A stretch of DNA of 51,985 bases from Pseudomonas sp. LB-090624 (GCF_003205205.1 NZ_QJRL01000031.1:1-51985), one strand, 5' to 3'; numbered from the stretch's first letter, positions 26,296 through 36,649 are shown. Notes: generated from the sequence alone by a model not told the origin. Numbers and translations are program-made.

Positions 26296-26766
26296 ATGCT
26301 CGATAGTTGTCAGAATGCCCAGGAACGCTGGGGTGGGGTTCACGACCTGATCGACCGTTGGTTGAAGGCGCGCCAGGACCTGGTGCAGTCTTTCGGCGCA
26401 CTGCGTGATTTGAAGCCAGCCTTCGCCGACAAGGACACAAACGGAGACTTTTGCGGCCTGCTTGTCGACTACTGTTCGGCGTGGCATTTCGAGGTCTGCG
26501 AACAGCTGGTCAGTGAGGCCAAGGCTTTCGACGATGAGAGAGCGCTGAAATTGGCCGAAGAGATCAATCCGCGGATCAACGACATCACCCAGATCGCGCT
26601 GGCCTTCAATGACCATTGCGCGAAAGGCGGGTGCAAGGACACCGAACGCTTCGCTAAAAAACTAGGCAAGCTGGGTGGCCTGCTGCATGAACGCTTCGAA
26701 CTTGAAGACTGCCTGATCGAAGTGCTGCATAACGCGCACAAGGAACAAGGCGCGGTCGAGGCCTGA
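26296..26766 (+). CDS. algQ: Rsd/AlgQ-family anti-sigma-70 regulator
   Basis: 156 aa from ATG 26296, close to AlgQ of P. aeruginosa (160 aa) and Rsd of E. coli. All-helical; the N-terminal RWGGVHDLIDRWLKARQ and the LVDYCSAWHFEVCEQL segment are family hallmarks. Rsd/AlgQ binds region 4 of the main sigma factor and favours alternative sigma factors; in Pseudomonas it affects alginate and siderophore genes. Cytosolic. It stands alone behind its own promoter-like sequence, convergent with the FKBP gene. Confidence 0.93.
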   Translation: MLDSCQNAQERWGGVHDLIDRWLKARQDLVQSFGALRDLKPAFADKDTNGDFCGLLVDYCSAWHFEVCEQLVSEAKAFDDERALKLAEEINPRINDITQIALAFNDHCAKGGCKDTERFAKKLGKLGGLLHERFELEDCLIEVLHNAHKEQGAVEA

Positions 26767-26775
26767 GGGTTGGCG

Positions 26776-27414
26776 TCAGTCGCCAACCGCCAGCAGTTCG
26801 ATCTCGAACACCAAGGGTGTATAGGGTGCGATCAAGTCACCCGCGCCCTCGGCTCCGTAGGCTTGTGCTGATGGAATCACCAGGCGCCATTTGGCGCCGG
26901 CGTGCATCAGCGGCAAGGCTAACTGCCAACCTTCTATCACCGAGTCCAGGCTGAACCACTGTGGTGTCTGGTTCTGGTCGAATATCGAGCCATCCGGCAA
27001 TTTGCCCACGTAGCGTACCTGCACCTTGCCGCCGGGTTTCGGCTGCGCACCCGTGCCTGCCTGCAGTTCGCTGTAGAGGATGCCCTGCGTTAACTCACGT
27101 ACGCCATAACGCCCGCGCTCATTGGCCATGAAGCGTTTTTCGGCCGCTTGGAGTTTTTGCATCTCAGCATCACCCTCCTGCGCCTCATGCTGTTGAAGCA
27201 CGGCCTGCATCCGAGCGTTGTCGAGCTTCAGCGGCTGTCCCTGGTAGGACTGGCGTAACCCATCGACCAGCGCGTCCAGCTGCAAGCCTGGCATATCCTG
27301 GCGCAGCCGCTCACCCAGGCTGGCGCCGAGGCTGTAGGCGAGGTCGTGATCATCGGTCTCGGCCGAGGCGATGGGGGCCAAAAGACATAAACCTAAAACA
27401 AGATATCGAGGCAT
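26776..27414 (-). CDS. FKBP-type peptidyl-prolyl isomerase, exported
   Basis: 212 aa from the ATG at 27414 (AGGAA 7 nt upstream). Signal peptide MPRYLVLGLCLLAPIASA, cut near residue 18. An N-terminal FKBP_N helical dimerisation domain (DLAYSLGASLGERLRQ onward, to about 100) precedes the C-terminal FKBP fold (about 117-210) with VQVRYVGKLPDGSIFDQ, VIEGWQLALPLM and FEIELLAV. This is the FkpA/Mip plan: a periplasmic foldase with chaperone activity. Its stop is only 9 bp from the end of algQ (convergent). Confidence 0.9.
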   Translation of the reverse strand: MPRYLVLGLCLLAPIASAETDDHDLAYSLGASLGERLRQDMPGLQLDALVDGLRQSYQGQPLKLDNARMQAVLQQHEAQEGDAEMQKLQAAEKRFMANERGRYGVRELTQGILYSELQAGTGAQPKPGGKVQVRYVGKLPDGSIFDQNQTPQWFSLDSVIEGWQLALPLMHAGAKWRLVIPSAQAYGAEGAGDLIAPYTPLVFEIELLAVGD

Positions 27415-27725
27415 GGTCGGTTCCTGCGCCAATGAGCGGGGGAGTATGCCAGCGTTCCGTTTTTGATTGTGTGCTCGCGCCCCTTGCAAAAAGAGACCTT
27501 GTGTTGCGAAAGGGGGGGGGCGAGGCTCGAGAGGATGGGCTGCAAGTCAGATAAGTGCCAAATTCCAGCAATGATTTATTCAGCAACTACACTTGCACGG
27601 AGCTGCAAGATAACAACTTTGCCCAGGCATGCAACGCGGCGTAAATATTACTGTCAACATGCCCTAGCGGCGGTAGCAGCAGAAGCATAGTATGAGCCGC
27701 AATCTCGTCAGCCAGGAGGTAAACC
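27415..27725. other. Divergent intergenic region FKBP gene / algP
   Basis: 311 bp without a supportable gene; it contains both promoters. A run of nine G residues lies at 27512-27520. No clear sigma-70 pair was found for algP. The strong algP ribosome site (AGGAGG, about 27714-27719) ends the region. Confidence 0.6.
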
Positions 27726-28766
27726 ATGTCGGCCAAAAAGAAGCCAGTAAGTACGCCGTTACACCTGCTCCAACAACTTTCGGGCAGCCTGCTCGAACAC
27801 TTGGAAGAGGCCTGCTCGCAAGCGCTGGCTGATGCGGAGAAACTGCTGGCCAAGTTGGAAAAGCAGCGTGGCAAGGCGCAGGAAAAACTGCACAACGGTC
27901 GCCTGAAACTGCAAGACGCAGCCAAGGCCGGTAAAGCCAAGGCGCAAACCAAGGCACAAAAAGCCATCGGCGAACTTGAACACCTGCTCGACTCCCTCAA
28001 GGAACGTCAAACCCAGACGCGTTCTTATATTCAACAACTCAAGCGTGATGCTCAGGACAGCCTCAAGCTCGCCCAGGGGGTAGGCAAGGTTCGTGAAGCC
28101 GCGGCCAAGGCCCTCGATTCGCGTGCTGCCAAACCAGCGGCCAAGCCAGCTGCCAGGGCGTCTGCTGCCAAACCAGCAGCCAAGCCTGCTGCCAGAACTT
28201 CTGCTGCCAAGCCTGCGGCGAAGCCAGCTGCCCGAACCACCGCTGCTGCCAAGCCTGCGGCGAAGCCAGCTGCCCGAGCCACTGCTGCTGCCAAGCCTGC
28301 GGCGAAGCCAGCTGCCCGAGCCACTGCTGCTGCCAAGCCTGCGGCGAAGCCAGCTGCCAAAGCCACTGCTGCCGCCAAGCCTGCGGCGAAGCCAGCTGCC
28401 AAAGCCACCGCTGCTGCCAAGGCTGCGGCGAAGCCAGCTGCCAAAACTGCCGCCGCTGCCAAGCCTGCGGCGAAGCCAGCTGCCAAAGCCACTGCTGCCG
28501 CCAAGCCTGCGGCGAAGCCAGCTGCCAAAGCCACAGCTGCTACCAAGCCTGCAGCCAAGCCAGCGGCAGCCAAAGCCACTGCCACCAAGCCTGCCGCGAA
28601 ACCAGCTGCCGCCAAGCCTGTAGCCAGCAAGCCAGCCGAAGCCAAACCGTCTACGCCTACCGCCAGCACTCCGGCTGCCGCAAGCAACTCGGCCACTCCC
28701 CCCGCTGCGGCAGCACCCTCGGCACCTGCCGGCACCCCGGCTCAGGCGCCGTCTTCGGCGTCCTGA
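27726..28766 (+). CDS. algP: Histone H1-like regulator AlgP with KPAA tandem repeats
   Basis: 346 aa; AGGAGG precedes the ATG. Residues 1-130 are a helical, coiled-coil-like domain (EACSQALADAEKLLAKLEK, AIGELEHLLDSLKERQ). From about 135 to 310 the chain is almost only Lys, Pro, Ala and Thr, in repeats of the form AAKPAAKPAA, like eukaryotic histone H1 tails; a Ser/Ala/Pro tail follows. AlgP of P. aeruginosa (AlgR3) binds DNA and affects alginate gene expression. The usual algQ-FKBP-algP cluster supports the assignment. The 3' end overlaps the next, convergent gene by 25 bp. Repeat number is expected to vary between strains. Confidence 0.93.
   Translation: MSAKKKPVSTPLHLLQQLSGSLLEHLEEACSQALADAEKLLAKLEKQRGKAQEKLHNGRLKLQDAAKAGKAKAQTKAQKAIGELEHLLDSLKERQTQTRSYIQQLKRDAQDSLKLAQGVGKVREAAAKALDSRAAKPAAKPAARASAAKPAAKPAARTSAAKPAAKPAARTTAAAKPAAKPAARATAAAKPAAKPAARATAAAKPAAKPAAKATAAAKPAAKPAAKATAAAKAAAKPAAKTAAAAKPAAKPAAKATAAAKPAAKPAAKATAATKPAAKPAAAKATATKPAAKPAAAKPVASKPAEAKPSTPTASTPAAASNSATPPAAAAPSAPAGTPAQAPSSAS
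28127..28640 (+). repeat. 42-bp tandem coding repeat inside algP
   Basis: The repeat unit encodes 14 residues, KPAAKPAA-[RK]-[AT]-TAAA, and its DNA is strongly conserved (the segment GCCAAGCCTGCGGCGAAGCC recurs about every 42 bp between 28210 and 28510). Units at both ends are shorter and more divergent. Recombination or slippage would change the length in steps of 42 bp and keep the frame. Confidence 0.85.
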
Positions 28767-29224
28767 AGCGCAGCCGCCGCGACGCGCAACTGAACCAGCG
28801 CGTCGTTGTGGTGTGTCTGGTCCGGCGCCAGCCGGGCCAGCCAGTCATCCGTGGGTGCATGGGAATCCGCGGACCACTGCCGCGCATGCTCCTGCAAGCG
28901 TTCCAGCAAGGCCTTCTCGGCCTGCAATTCCAACCCTTTGAGTCGCTCACGCAACAGCCCCAGCTGGGCATCAGCCTGCGCTGCCGTTCGCCATTGCTGG
29001 CGCAGGCTGCGTAGCGGGGCGATCACTTCGCGTTGCCAGGGCTCGGCAACTGCTCTCAAGGCCTGCGCACGCTCGTCTAGCACTGCAACGCCACGCGCCT
29101 GCAGCCAGGTTGCGCACAGGAGCAGGCAGACATCGCCACCCAGCGCTTGCAACTCGAGGCAGGCCGCTTCCACGCCGGGCCTGGCATACAAGGCCAGGGC
29201 GTGATTCCACAGGTCGGTGTGCAT
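28742..29224 (-). CDS. TIGR02444-type (DUF2390) protein
   Basis: 160 aa from the ATG at 29224. The N-terminal half, DLWNHALALYARPGVEAACLELQALGGDVCLLLCATWLQARG, fits the TIGR02444/DUF2390 proteobacterial family, found next to yheS-type genes in gammaproteobacteria. All helical, no signal or membrane span. It overlaps the algP 3' end by 25 bp on the opposite strand and is divergent from yheS, 50 bp apart. Function unknown. Confidence 0.8.
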   Translation of the reverse strand: MHTDLWNHALALYARPGVEAACLELQALGGDVCLLLCATWLQARGVAVLDERAQALRAVAEPWQREVIAPLRSLRQQWRTAAQADAQLGLLRERLKGLELQAEKALLERLQEHARQWSADSHAPTDDWLARLAPDQTHHNDALVQLRVAAAALQDAEDGA

Positions 29225-29274
29225 GGTTCCACTCGCGCTATGGGCCGAGGAAGCTGGTAGACTCCGCGACCATC

Positions 29275-31184
<1,910 letters not shown>

Positions 31185-31185
<1 letters not shown>

Positions 31186-31772
31186 TGGAGGAACTGCGTT
31201 CGCTGCTGCCTGGGCAATGGATGGACACCTTCTGGCTGGGCTTGCAGATTCTCTTGATCATGGTGGCGGCGTTCGTCCTGCAGCGCATCATTGCTCGCGG
31301 GTTGAGCCGCCTGGGCCAGCGTTACCCGTTGCCGCCAGAACTGCTGGTGCCGGTGCGTGGCAGCCTGCGCTGGCTGATCATGGGCAGCGCGCTGCTGTTC
31401 GTGCTGGAGCGGCTGGGCGTGTCGGCGACCGTGCTGTGGACGGCCTTGTCCGGCTTTGTCGCGGTGGCGGCAGTGGCTTTCTTCGCCATGTGGAGCGTGC
31501 TGTCCAACCTGCTGTGCGCGGTACTGATCTTCACGGTCGGGCCGTTTCGCATCGGTGACGTAGTCGAACTGGTCGATACGCTGGACAAGCCAGGCGTGAA
31601 AGGGCGGGTGATCGCTATCAACCTGCTGTTTACCACCCTGCTGGAAGTGCCCGAAGCGGGCGGGGCGCTGGTGCAGGTGCCCAATAGCCAGTTCTTTCAG
31701 AAGTCGGTGCGGCGCTGGCGCGGGGCCGAGGTTCAGGCCCTGCACAAAGAAACAGCTACCGAAGCTGACTGA
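31185..31772 (+). CDS. Small MscS-family mechanosensitive channel protein
   Basis: 195 aa; ATG overlaps the yheS stop by 1 bp (TGATG), so the two are translationally coupled. Three membrane segments (about 13-35, 60-78, 83-118), the last being the pore helix region with WTALSGFVAVAAVAFFAMWSVLSN and FRIGDVVEL, the MscS hallmark. The beta domain is present, but the C-terminal alpha/beta domain of full MscS (286 aa) is absent. It may be a reduced MscS-type channel or a regulatory subunit. Conservation of this short form with yheS in pseudomonads suggests it is not a decayed gene. Confidence 0.85.
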
Positions 31773-31871
31773 ACCTGACCTGGCCCTATGAATCCATCAG
31801 AAATCACTGGTTATTTTTTCACCAAAACCTTAGCTTAACGCTTTGCAACAAATGTTCGAGCGAGGTGTGTG

Positions 31872-32504
31872 ATGTCGATGGAAGTATGGTTGGGCTTCTT
31901 TGCCGCCTGTTGGGTGATCAGCCTTTCACCCGGTGCCGGGGCGATTGCCTCGATGTCCAGCGGCCTGCAATACGGCTTCTGGCGCGGCTACTGGAACGCC
32001 TTGGGCCTGCAACTGGGCCTGATTGTGCAAATCGCCATCATTGCCGCCGGCGTGGGCGCCGTATTGGCAGCCTCGGCCACGGCCTTCCAGTTCATCAAAT
32101 GGTTCGGCGTCGCCTACCTCGTCTATCTGGCCTACAAGCAATGGCGCGCCCTGCCGATGGACATGTCCGATGAGTCCGGCGTACGCCCGATCGGCAAGCC
32201 GCTGAGCCTGGTGTTCCGCGGGTTCCTGGTCAACGTCAGCAACCCCAAGGCGCTGGTGTTCATGCTGGCGGTCCTGCCGCAGTTCATCAACCCACATGCA
32301 CCGTTGCTGCCGCAGTATGTGGCGATCACTGTGACCATGATCACCGTGGACATGCTGGTGATGGCGGGGTACACCGGGTTGGCTTCCCGGGTGTTGCGCT
32401 TGCTGCGTACGCCCAAGCAGCAAAAGCGCCTGAACCGGACTTTTGCCGGGCTGTTCATCGGTGCGGCTACCTTCCTGGCGACCCTGCGCCGCGCACCACT
32501 CTGA
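31872..32504 (+). CDS. LysE/RhtB-family exporter
   Basis: 210 aa from ATG 31872 (GAGG 6 nt upstream; GTG 31869 and ATG 31878 are also in frame). Six hydrophobic segments, with the family motif SPGAGAIASMSSGLQYGFWRG seen as SPGAGA near 18-23 then a G-rich turn, and NPKALVFMLAVLPQF near 122-136. Members export amino acids or homoserine lactones. Substrate not predictable. Single gene, ended by a perfect palindrome. Confidence 0.9.
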   Translation: MSMEVWLGFFAACWVISLSPGAGAIASMSSGLQYGFWRGYWNALGLQLGLIVQIAIIAAGVGAVLAASATAFQFIKWFGVAYLVYLAYKQWRALPMDMSDESGVRPIGKPLSLVFRGFLVNVSNPKALVFMLAVLPQFINPHAPLLPQYVAITVTMITVDMLVMAGYTGLASRVLRLLRTPKQQKRLNRTFAGLFIGAATFLATLRRAPL

Positions 32505-32512
32505 TATACCGC

Positions 32513-32532
32513 TGGGGCCCGGCCGGGCCCCA
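32513..32532. terminator. Perfect 20-bp palindrome between convergent genes
   Basis: TGGGGCCCGGCCGGGCCCCA reads the same on both strands. It lies 8 nt after the lysE-type stop and 3 nt before the end of the slipin gene, with short T-containing tails, so it can act as a shared terminator. Confidence 0.65.
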
Positions 32533-32535
32533 ACT

Positions 32536-33288
32536 CTATTTCTGCTTGTCTACCAGCCCCGACAGCAAGTCCACCGGCATAGGGAAGACAATGGTCGACG
32601 TCCTGTCTCCCGCAATCGCCCCCAGCGTCTGCATATAGCGCAACTGCATCGCCCCCGGTTCCTTGCCCAGCATTTGCGCCGCCTGCATGAGTTTCTCTGA
32701 CGCCTGCAATTCCCCCTCGGCATGGATCACCTTGGCCCGCCGCTCGCGTTCGGCCTCGGCCTGCCGGGCGATGGCGCGTACCATCGATTCGTTGAGGTCG
32801 ACATGCTTGATCTCGACGTTGGCCACCTTGATGCCCCAGGCATCGGTTTGCGCGTCCAGCACCTGGCGAATGTCCGCATTCAGTTGCTCCCGTTCGGCCA
32901 GCAACTCATCCAGTTCGTGCTTGCCCAGCACCGCACGCAGCGTGGTCTGGGCCAACTGGCTGGTCGCTACCAGAAAGTCCTCGACCTGGATGATCGCCTT
33001 TTGCGGGTCGAGCACGCGGAAGTAGAGCACCGCGTTGACTTTGACCGAAACGTTGTCGCGAGTGATGACATCTTGTGGCGGTACATCCAGCACCACCGTG
33101 CGCAGGTCCACCCGCACCATTTGCTGGATCACCGGGATCAACAGGATCAGCCCTGGCCCTTTCACCTGCCAGAAGCGCCCCAACTGGAACACCACGCCGC
33201 GCTCGTATTCGCGCAGGATGCGAAACGCCGACAGCACCAGCAGCCCCAGTACGATCAGCACCGCACCGATACCCACTTGCATGAACAT
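32536..33288 (-). CDS. Slipin (SPFH/stomatin/prohibitin-family protein)
   Basis: 250 aa from the ATG at 33288 (AGGAG 7 nt upstream). One N-terminal membrane segment (about 4-23), then the SPFH domain (REYERGVVFQLGRFWQVKGPG and VDLRTVVLDVPPQDVITRDNV), then a coiled-coil C-terminal part rich in Ala/Glu/Arg. Bacterial slipins form membrane microdomains and are linked to NfeD proteins. Here the NfeD gene ends only 2 bp upstream, so the two are one operon. Confidence 0.92.
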   Translation of the reverse strand: MFMQVGIGAVLIVLGLLVLSAFRILREYERGVVFQLGRFWQVKGPGLILLIPVIQQMVRVDLRTVVLDVPPQDVITRDNVSVKVNAVLYFRVLDPQKAIIQVEDFLVATSQLAQTTLRAVLGKHELDELLAEREQLNADIRQVLDAQTDAWGIKVANVEIKHVDLNESMVRAIARQAEAERERRAKVIHAEGELQASEKLMQAAQMLGKEPGAMQLRYMQTLGAIAGDRTSTIVFPMPVDLLSGLVDKQK

Positions 33289-33290
33289 GG

Positions 33291-34637
33291 TCAGTCTCCT
33301 TGCGTCGCAGGCGCGGCGGCGCTCACGTCCAGCATCACGCCATGGCGCGCGGTCACCCGCACGCGCTGGCCGGCTTGCAGTGGCGTCGGACACTGCACTT
33401 GCCATTGCTCACCCTGGGCCAGTACGACGCCACGCAGCGGGTCGGCTGCCATCACCTGGGTGACGGTAACCAGGCTGCCGACCAGGCCGGCGTCACCGCT
33501 GACCAGCGCCCGCTGGCGTGCCTTGAGGGCCATGGCCAGCACGCCGCCGATGAGCAGGGCCGAAAGCACTGCCAAGGTACCGATCAAGACCAGCGGGATG
33601 CCGAAGCCCGGGGCATCGGTGTCGATCAGGATCAGCGCGCCGAACACAAAGGCAACGATGCCGCCAAAGCCGACCACGCCGAAACTGGGCAGGAAGGCTT
33701 CGGCGATCATGAAGGCGATGCCGAGCAGGATCAGCGCCACCCCGGCGAAGCTCACGGGTAATAGTTGCAGGGCGTAAAGCGCCAACAGCAGGCAGATGCC
33801 ACCGACCACACCCCCTACTGTAGAGCCGGGGATCATGAATTCGAACAGCAGGCCGTACACGCCGATCATGATCAGGATCAGCGCCACGCTGGGGTTGGTG
33901 ATCACCGCCAGTAGCCGTGTGCGCCAGTCCGGCAGGTGCTCCACCAGGCTGGCGCCGGCAGTCTGCAACTGGCGTGGCTGGCCGGCGACCTCCAACGTTT
34001 TGCCATCGAGCTTGCGCAGCAGGGTGGGCAGGTCATCGGCTATCTGGTCGATCACATTCAGCCGCAAGGCCTCGCTGGCGGGCAGGCTGACGGCCTCGCG
34101 CACGGCTTTCTCGGCCCAATCGGCATTGCGCCCGCGCAGTTGTGCCAGGCCGCGGATGTAGGCAGCGGCGTCGTTGACCTGCTTGTGTGCCAGGGTTTCA
34201 TCATTGCTGCCCTTGGCCTTGTCGTCTTTGGGTGCACCTGGGAGGCCGCCGATCTGCACGGGCGTGGCGGCGCCCAGGTTGGTGCCGGGGGCCATCGCGG
34301 CGACATGGCTGGCGTAAAGAATATAGGTGCCGGCGCTGGCCGCGCGGGCACCGCTGGGGGCAACGTAGGTGGCAACTGGCACGGGGCTGGCGAGAATCGC
34401 TTTGATCATCTGACGCATGGCGCCGTCCAGGCCACCGGGGGTGTCCATGCGGAGCACCACCAGTTGTGCGCCCTGTGCCTGGGCCTGATCGAGGCTGCGT
34501 ACCAGGTAGTCGGCGCTGGCTGGCCCGATCGCTTCATCGATGTCGAGTACCCACACCGCACCGGGCGCTGCCTGGCCACCTGACATGATGCCAAGCAGCA
34601 ACAGCACCAACAGCCAGCGCCAGCAGCGGGCGATCAC
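33291..34637 (-). CDS. NfeD-family membrane protein with ClpP-class serine protease domain
   Basis: 448 aa from GTG 34637 (GAGGTG 8 nt upstream). Signal peptide to about residue 23, then a ClpP-class protease domain (26-225) with a Ser-Lys dyad: S101 in ARAASAGTY and K152 in HKQVNDAAAY, matching S97 and K138 of the archaeal 1510-N protease that cuts the C-terminus of stomatin. Then four or five membrane spans (about 245-380) and a C-terminal NfeD OB-fold (about 385-440). The long NfeD1b type, paired with slipin, so the slipin is the likely partner or substrate. Confidence 0.92.
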   Translation of the reverse strand: MIARCWRWLLVLLLLGIMSGGQAAPGAVWVLDIDEAIGPASADYLVRSLDQAQAQGAQLVVLRMDTPGGLDGAMRQMIKAILASPVPVATYVAPSGARAASAGTYILYASHVAAMAPGTNLGAATPVQIGGLPGAPKDDKAKGSNDETLAHKQVNDAAAYIRGLAQLRGRNADWAEKAVREAVSLPASEALRLNVIDQIADDLPTLLRKLDGKTLEVAGQPRQLQTAGASLVEHLPDWRTRLLAVITNPSVALILIMIGVYGLLFEFMIPGSTVGGVVGGICLLLALYALQLLPVSFAGVALILLGIAFMIAEAFLPSFGVVGFGGIVAFVFGALILIDTDAPGFGIPLVLIGTLAVLSALLIGGVLAMALKARQRALVSGDAGLVGSLVTVTQVMAADPLRGVVLAQGEQWQVQCPTPLQAGQRVRVTARHGVMLDVSAAAPATQGD

Positions 34638-34734
34638 CTGTCGTCACCTCGTTTGCCCTTCCTCCACAAGTTTAGCCCTGGCTGGCGCTACCCGGCCTAA
34701 AATTGAAGATTGGGGGCGAAACCGGAGGTGCATC

Positions 34735-35193
34735 ATGCGTATGGCAAAGACCCTGCAGGCCCGCCTGGACAAGGCCAACTGCGACTACGACATCATTCCC
34801 CATCCACATTCGGCCACCAGCCTGGAGTCGGCACGCACGGCCGGCGTACCCGCAGAGCGGGTCGCCAAGTCGGTGATGCTCGATGACCGTCATGGCAACT
34901 ACATCATGGCCGTGCTACCCGCCAACCGGCACTTGGACATGAGCAAGGTACGCATGTCAGGGGCTTGGCAGCTGACCCGCGAAAGCGGCCTGCCAAGCCT
35001 GTTCAATGACTGCGAACGCGGTGCCGTGCCGGCCCTTGGCGATGCCTATCAAATAAAGATGCTGCTTGATCCGAGTCTTACCCGCCAGGGCGATGTCTAT
35101 CTGGAGGCAGGTGATCATGATCATCTGATTCATATGAGCATGGAGCAGTACATGAAGCTGGTGCCGCACGCCGAAGTGCGCGAACTGTGCTGA
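34735..35193 (+). CDS. YbaK/ProX-type aminoacyl-tRNA deacylase family protein
   Basis: 152 aa from ATG 34735 (GGAGG 6 nt upstream; a second ATG follows two codons later). It has the YbaK fold: N-terminal helix-strand segment DYDIIPHPHSATSLESAR, the catalytic-lysine region VAKSVMLDD near residue 45, and a GAVPALG loop near 96-102, in the place of the GGxSPxG loop of YbaK. Family members remove misacylated amino acids from tRNA. Specificity cannot be deduced. Confidence 0.85.
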   Translation: MRMAKTLQARLDKANCDYDIIPHPHSATSLESARTAGVPAERVAKSVMLDDRHGNYIMAVLPANRHLDMSKVRMSGAWQLTRESGLPSLFNDCERGAVPALGDAYQIKMLLDPSLTRQGDVYLEAGDHDHLIHMSMEQYMKLVPHAEVRELC

Positions 35194-35254
35194 TGTTTTC
35201 ACACCAATGCCAGACGGGCGTCGTGGACGGCCTGCCTGGCGCTCAGGAGGAACC

Positions 35255-35497
35255 ATGGAAGCGCCGATCCATCCCTTTGCCGACCTGTTCAAACAGTTGG
35301 GCTTGCCCGACGATCCCAAGAGTATCGATCAGTTCATCACCAGCCATTCGCCGTTGAAGAACGAGATAAAGCTGGTGGATGCACCGTTCTGGAGCGACTC
35401 CCAGCGTGCTTTTCTCAAGGAAAGCATCATTGAAGATTCCGATTGGGCCGTGCCCTTCGATCAACTCAACGAAGCGTTGCGCCGCCCCCGAAAATAA
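35255..35497 (+). CDS. DUF2789 family small protein
   Basis: 80 aa from ATG 35255 with AGGAGG 4 nt upstream. The pattern MEAPIHPFADLFKQLGL, HSPLKNEIKLVDAPFWSDSQRAFL and DWAVPFDQLNEALR fits DUF2789, a helical proteobacterial family of unknown function. No signal or membrane segment. It follows the YbaK gene by 61 bp on the same strand. Confidence 0.85.
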   Translation: MEAPIHPFADLFKQLGLPDDPKSIDQFITSHSPLKNEIKLVDAPFWSDSQRAFLKESIIEDSDWAVPFDQLNEALRRPRK

Positions 35498-35566
35498 AGC
35501 GCCGAGCGGCACCTGACGAGTGATTGGCCGTTGCTATGCTCAGGAAAACAATAAGGGGATGGCGCG

Positions 35567-36205
35567 ATGAAAGATCCCTATGCACCAGGTTTCTGGTGTT
35601 CCGTGACGATCCTGGGCACCCTGACGGCCAGTTACTTTTACGGCATCAGGCAGGCGCAACAGATGAACCAGGCGGTGCATTTTCTGTATGCGGCTGCCGC
35701 TGTCACCGTGGCTGTTGTACTGGTGGCGCTGACCTGGATTGCCTGGCAGCAGTTGCACCTGAACAAGCGCGAAGTGATTCAGGGACGAACGTTGCTGACC
35801 ATCTGGAACACCAAGGTGGCGCTGCGCCGCGTCGAGACCGTATTCGACCGCTACTTCTGGGGCAGCTACTGGCATTCGGGGCGCACGTTCGAAGAGGTCA
35901 TGGGTGAGCTCAAGGGCACGCCGCTGGAGCAGAGCCTGGAGGCCCTGAAGCGTCAGTGTCGTGTACTCGACCGAGAAATCCATGACCACCATCATCATTG
36001 GCTGGCCAATGCCCGCGACCTGTCCAGCGTGGCGCAGGCCATGGCCCGTGAACGCTACCAGCTGGACCTGGGCGAGCCCACCTGCAGTGGCCATGGCAAT
36101 ACTGCCGTGCTCAACCGTGACCTGGAGGTGCTGGTGTACACCTGGTCGGCGCGCCTGCGCAGCTTTGACCATCAGCTGGACGAGCTGGAGCGCACCTACC
36201 ATTGA
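35567..36205 (+). CDS. Membrane-anchored hypothetical protein with a histidine cluster
   Basis: 212 aa; AGGGGA-type ribosome site 11 nt upstream. Two membrane segments (about 9-27 and 38-60) with a short loop, then a soluble helical domain facing the cytoplasm if the N-terminus is inside. The domain contains an unusual cluster H139-D140-H141-H142-H143-H144 and Trp145. Not recognised as a known family. The cluster suggests metal binding, but that is speculation. It is convergent with the CBS gene, with 6 bp between them. Confidence 0.75.
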   Translation: MKDPYAPGFWCSVTILGTLTASYFYGIRQAQQMNQAVHFLYAAAAVTVAVVLVALTWIAWQQLHLNKREVIQGRTLLTIWNTKVALRRVETVFDRYFWGSYWHSGRTFEEVMGELKGTPLEQSLEALKRQCRVLDREIHDHHHHWLANARDLSSVAQAMARERYQLDLGEPTCSGHGNTAVLNRDLEVLVYTWSARLRSFDHQLDELERTYH

Positions 36206-36211
36206 GAGGTT

Positions 36212-36649
36212 TCATTCGCCGCGGATGTACTGCTCAAGCTGCTGGATGAGGCTGGCTTGCTCAGTGATGGTTTCCTTGACCAGGTCACCGATCGACAGCA
36301 GGCCGAGCAGCTTGCCGTTGTCGACCACCGGCAGGTGACGCAGGTGGCGATCGGTCATCAGGTTCATGCAGAAATCCAGCTTCTGCTTGGGTTCCACGGT
36401 CACCACAGGCGCACTCATGATTTCGCGCACCGGGGTGGCGGCAGAAGAGCGCCCCTTGAGTACCAGCTTGCGTGCATAGTCCCGTTCACTGACGATACCC
36501 ACCACCTGGGTGCCTTCCACCACGGGCAACGCACCGACGTTTTTCTCCGCCAGCATTTTCAGGGCGTCGAGCACCGAGTCATCCGGGCCGATGGTGTAAA
36601 CGGTCTGGTGCTGGGACTTGGTCTTGAGGATTTGTTCGACGGTCTTCAT
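36212..36649 (-). CDS. CBS-domain pair protein
   Basis: 145 aa from the ATG at 36649 (AGAGG 6 nt upstream); the longer frame upstream is not supported. Two CBS motifs in tandem: about 10-63 (VYTIGPDDSVLDALKMLAEKNVGAL, then VGIVSERDY) and 77-132 (IMSAPVVTVEPKQKLDFCMNLM, then RHLPVV and LLGLLSIGDLV). Stand-alone CBS pairs (Bateman modules) bind adenine nucleotides and regulate other proteins. Partner unknown. Confidence 0.92.
   Translation of the reverse strand: MKTVEQILKTKSQHQTVYTIGPDDSVLDALKMLAEKNVGALPVVEGTQVVGIVSERDYARKLVLKGRSSAATPVREIMSAPVVTVEPKQKLDFCMNLMTDRHLRHLPVVDNGKLLGLLSIGDLVKETITEQASLIQQLEQYIRGE

Noticed and set aside
28127..28640. Possible CRISPR-like array
   Set aside because: The repeats are contiguous coding units of 42 bp without spacers.
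28052..28735. Minus-strand frame with Ala/Gly/Leu repeats over the algP tail
   Set aside because: It is the reverse reading of the KPAA repeats, and the apparent membrane-like sequence is a by-product.
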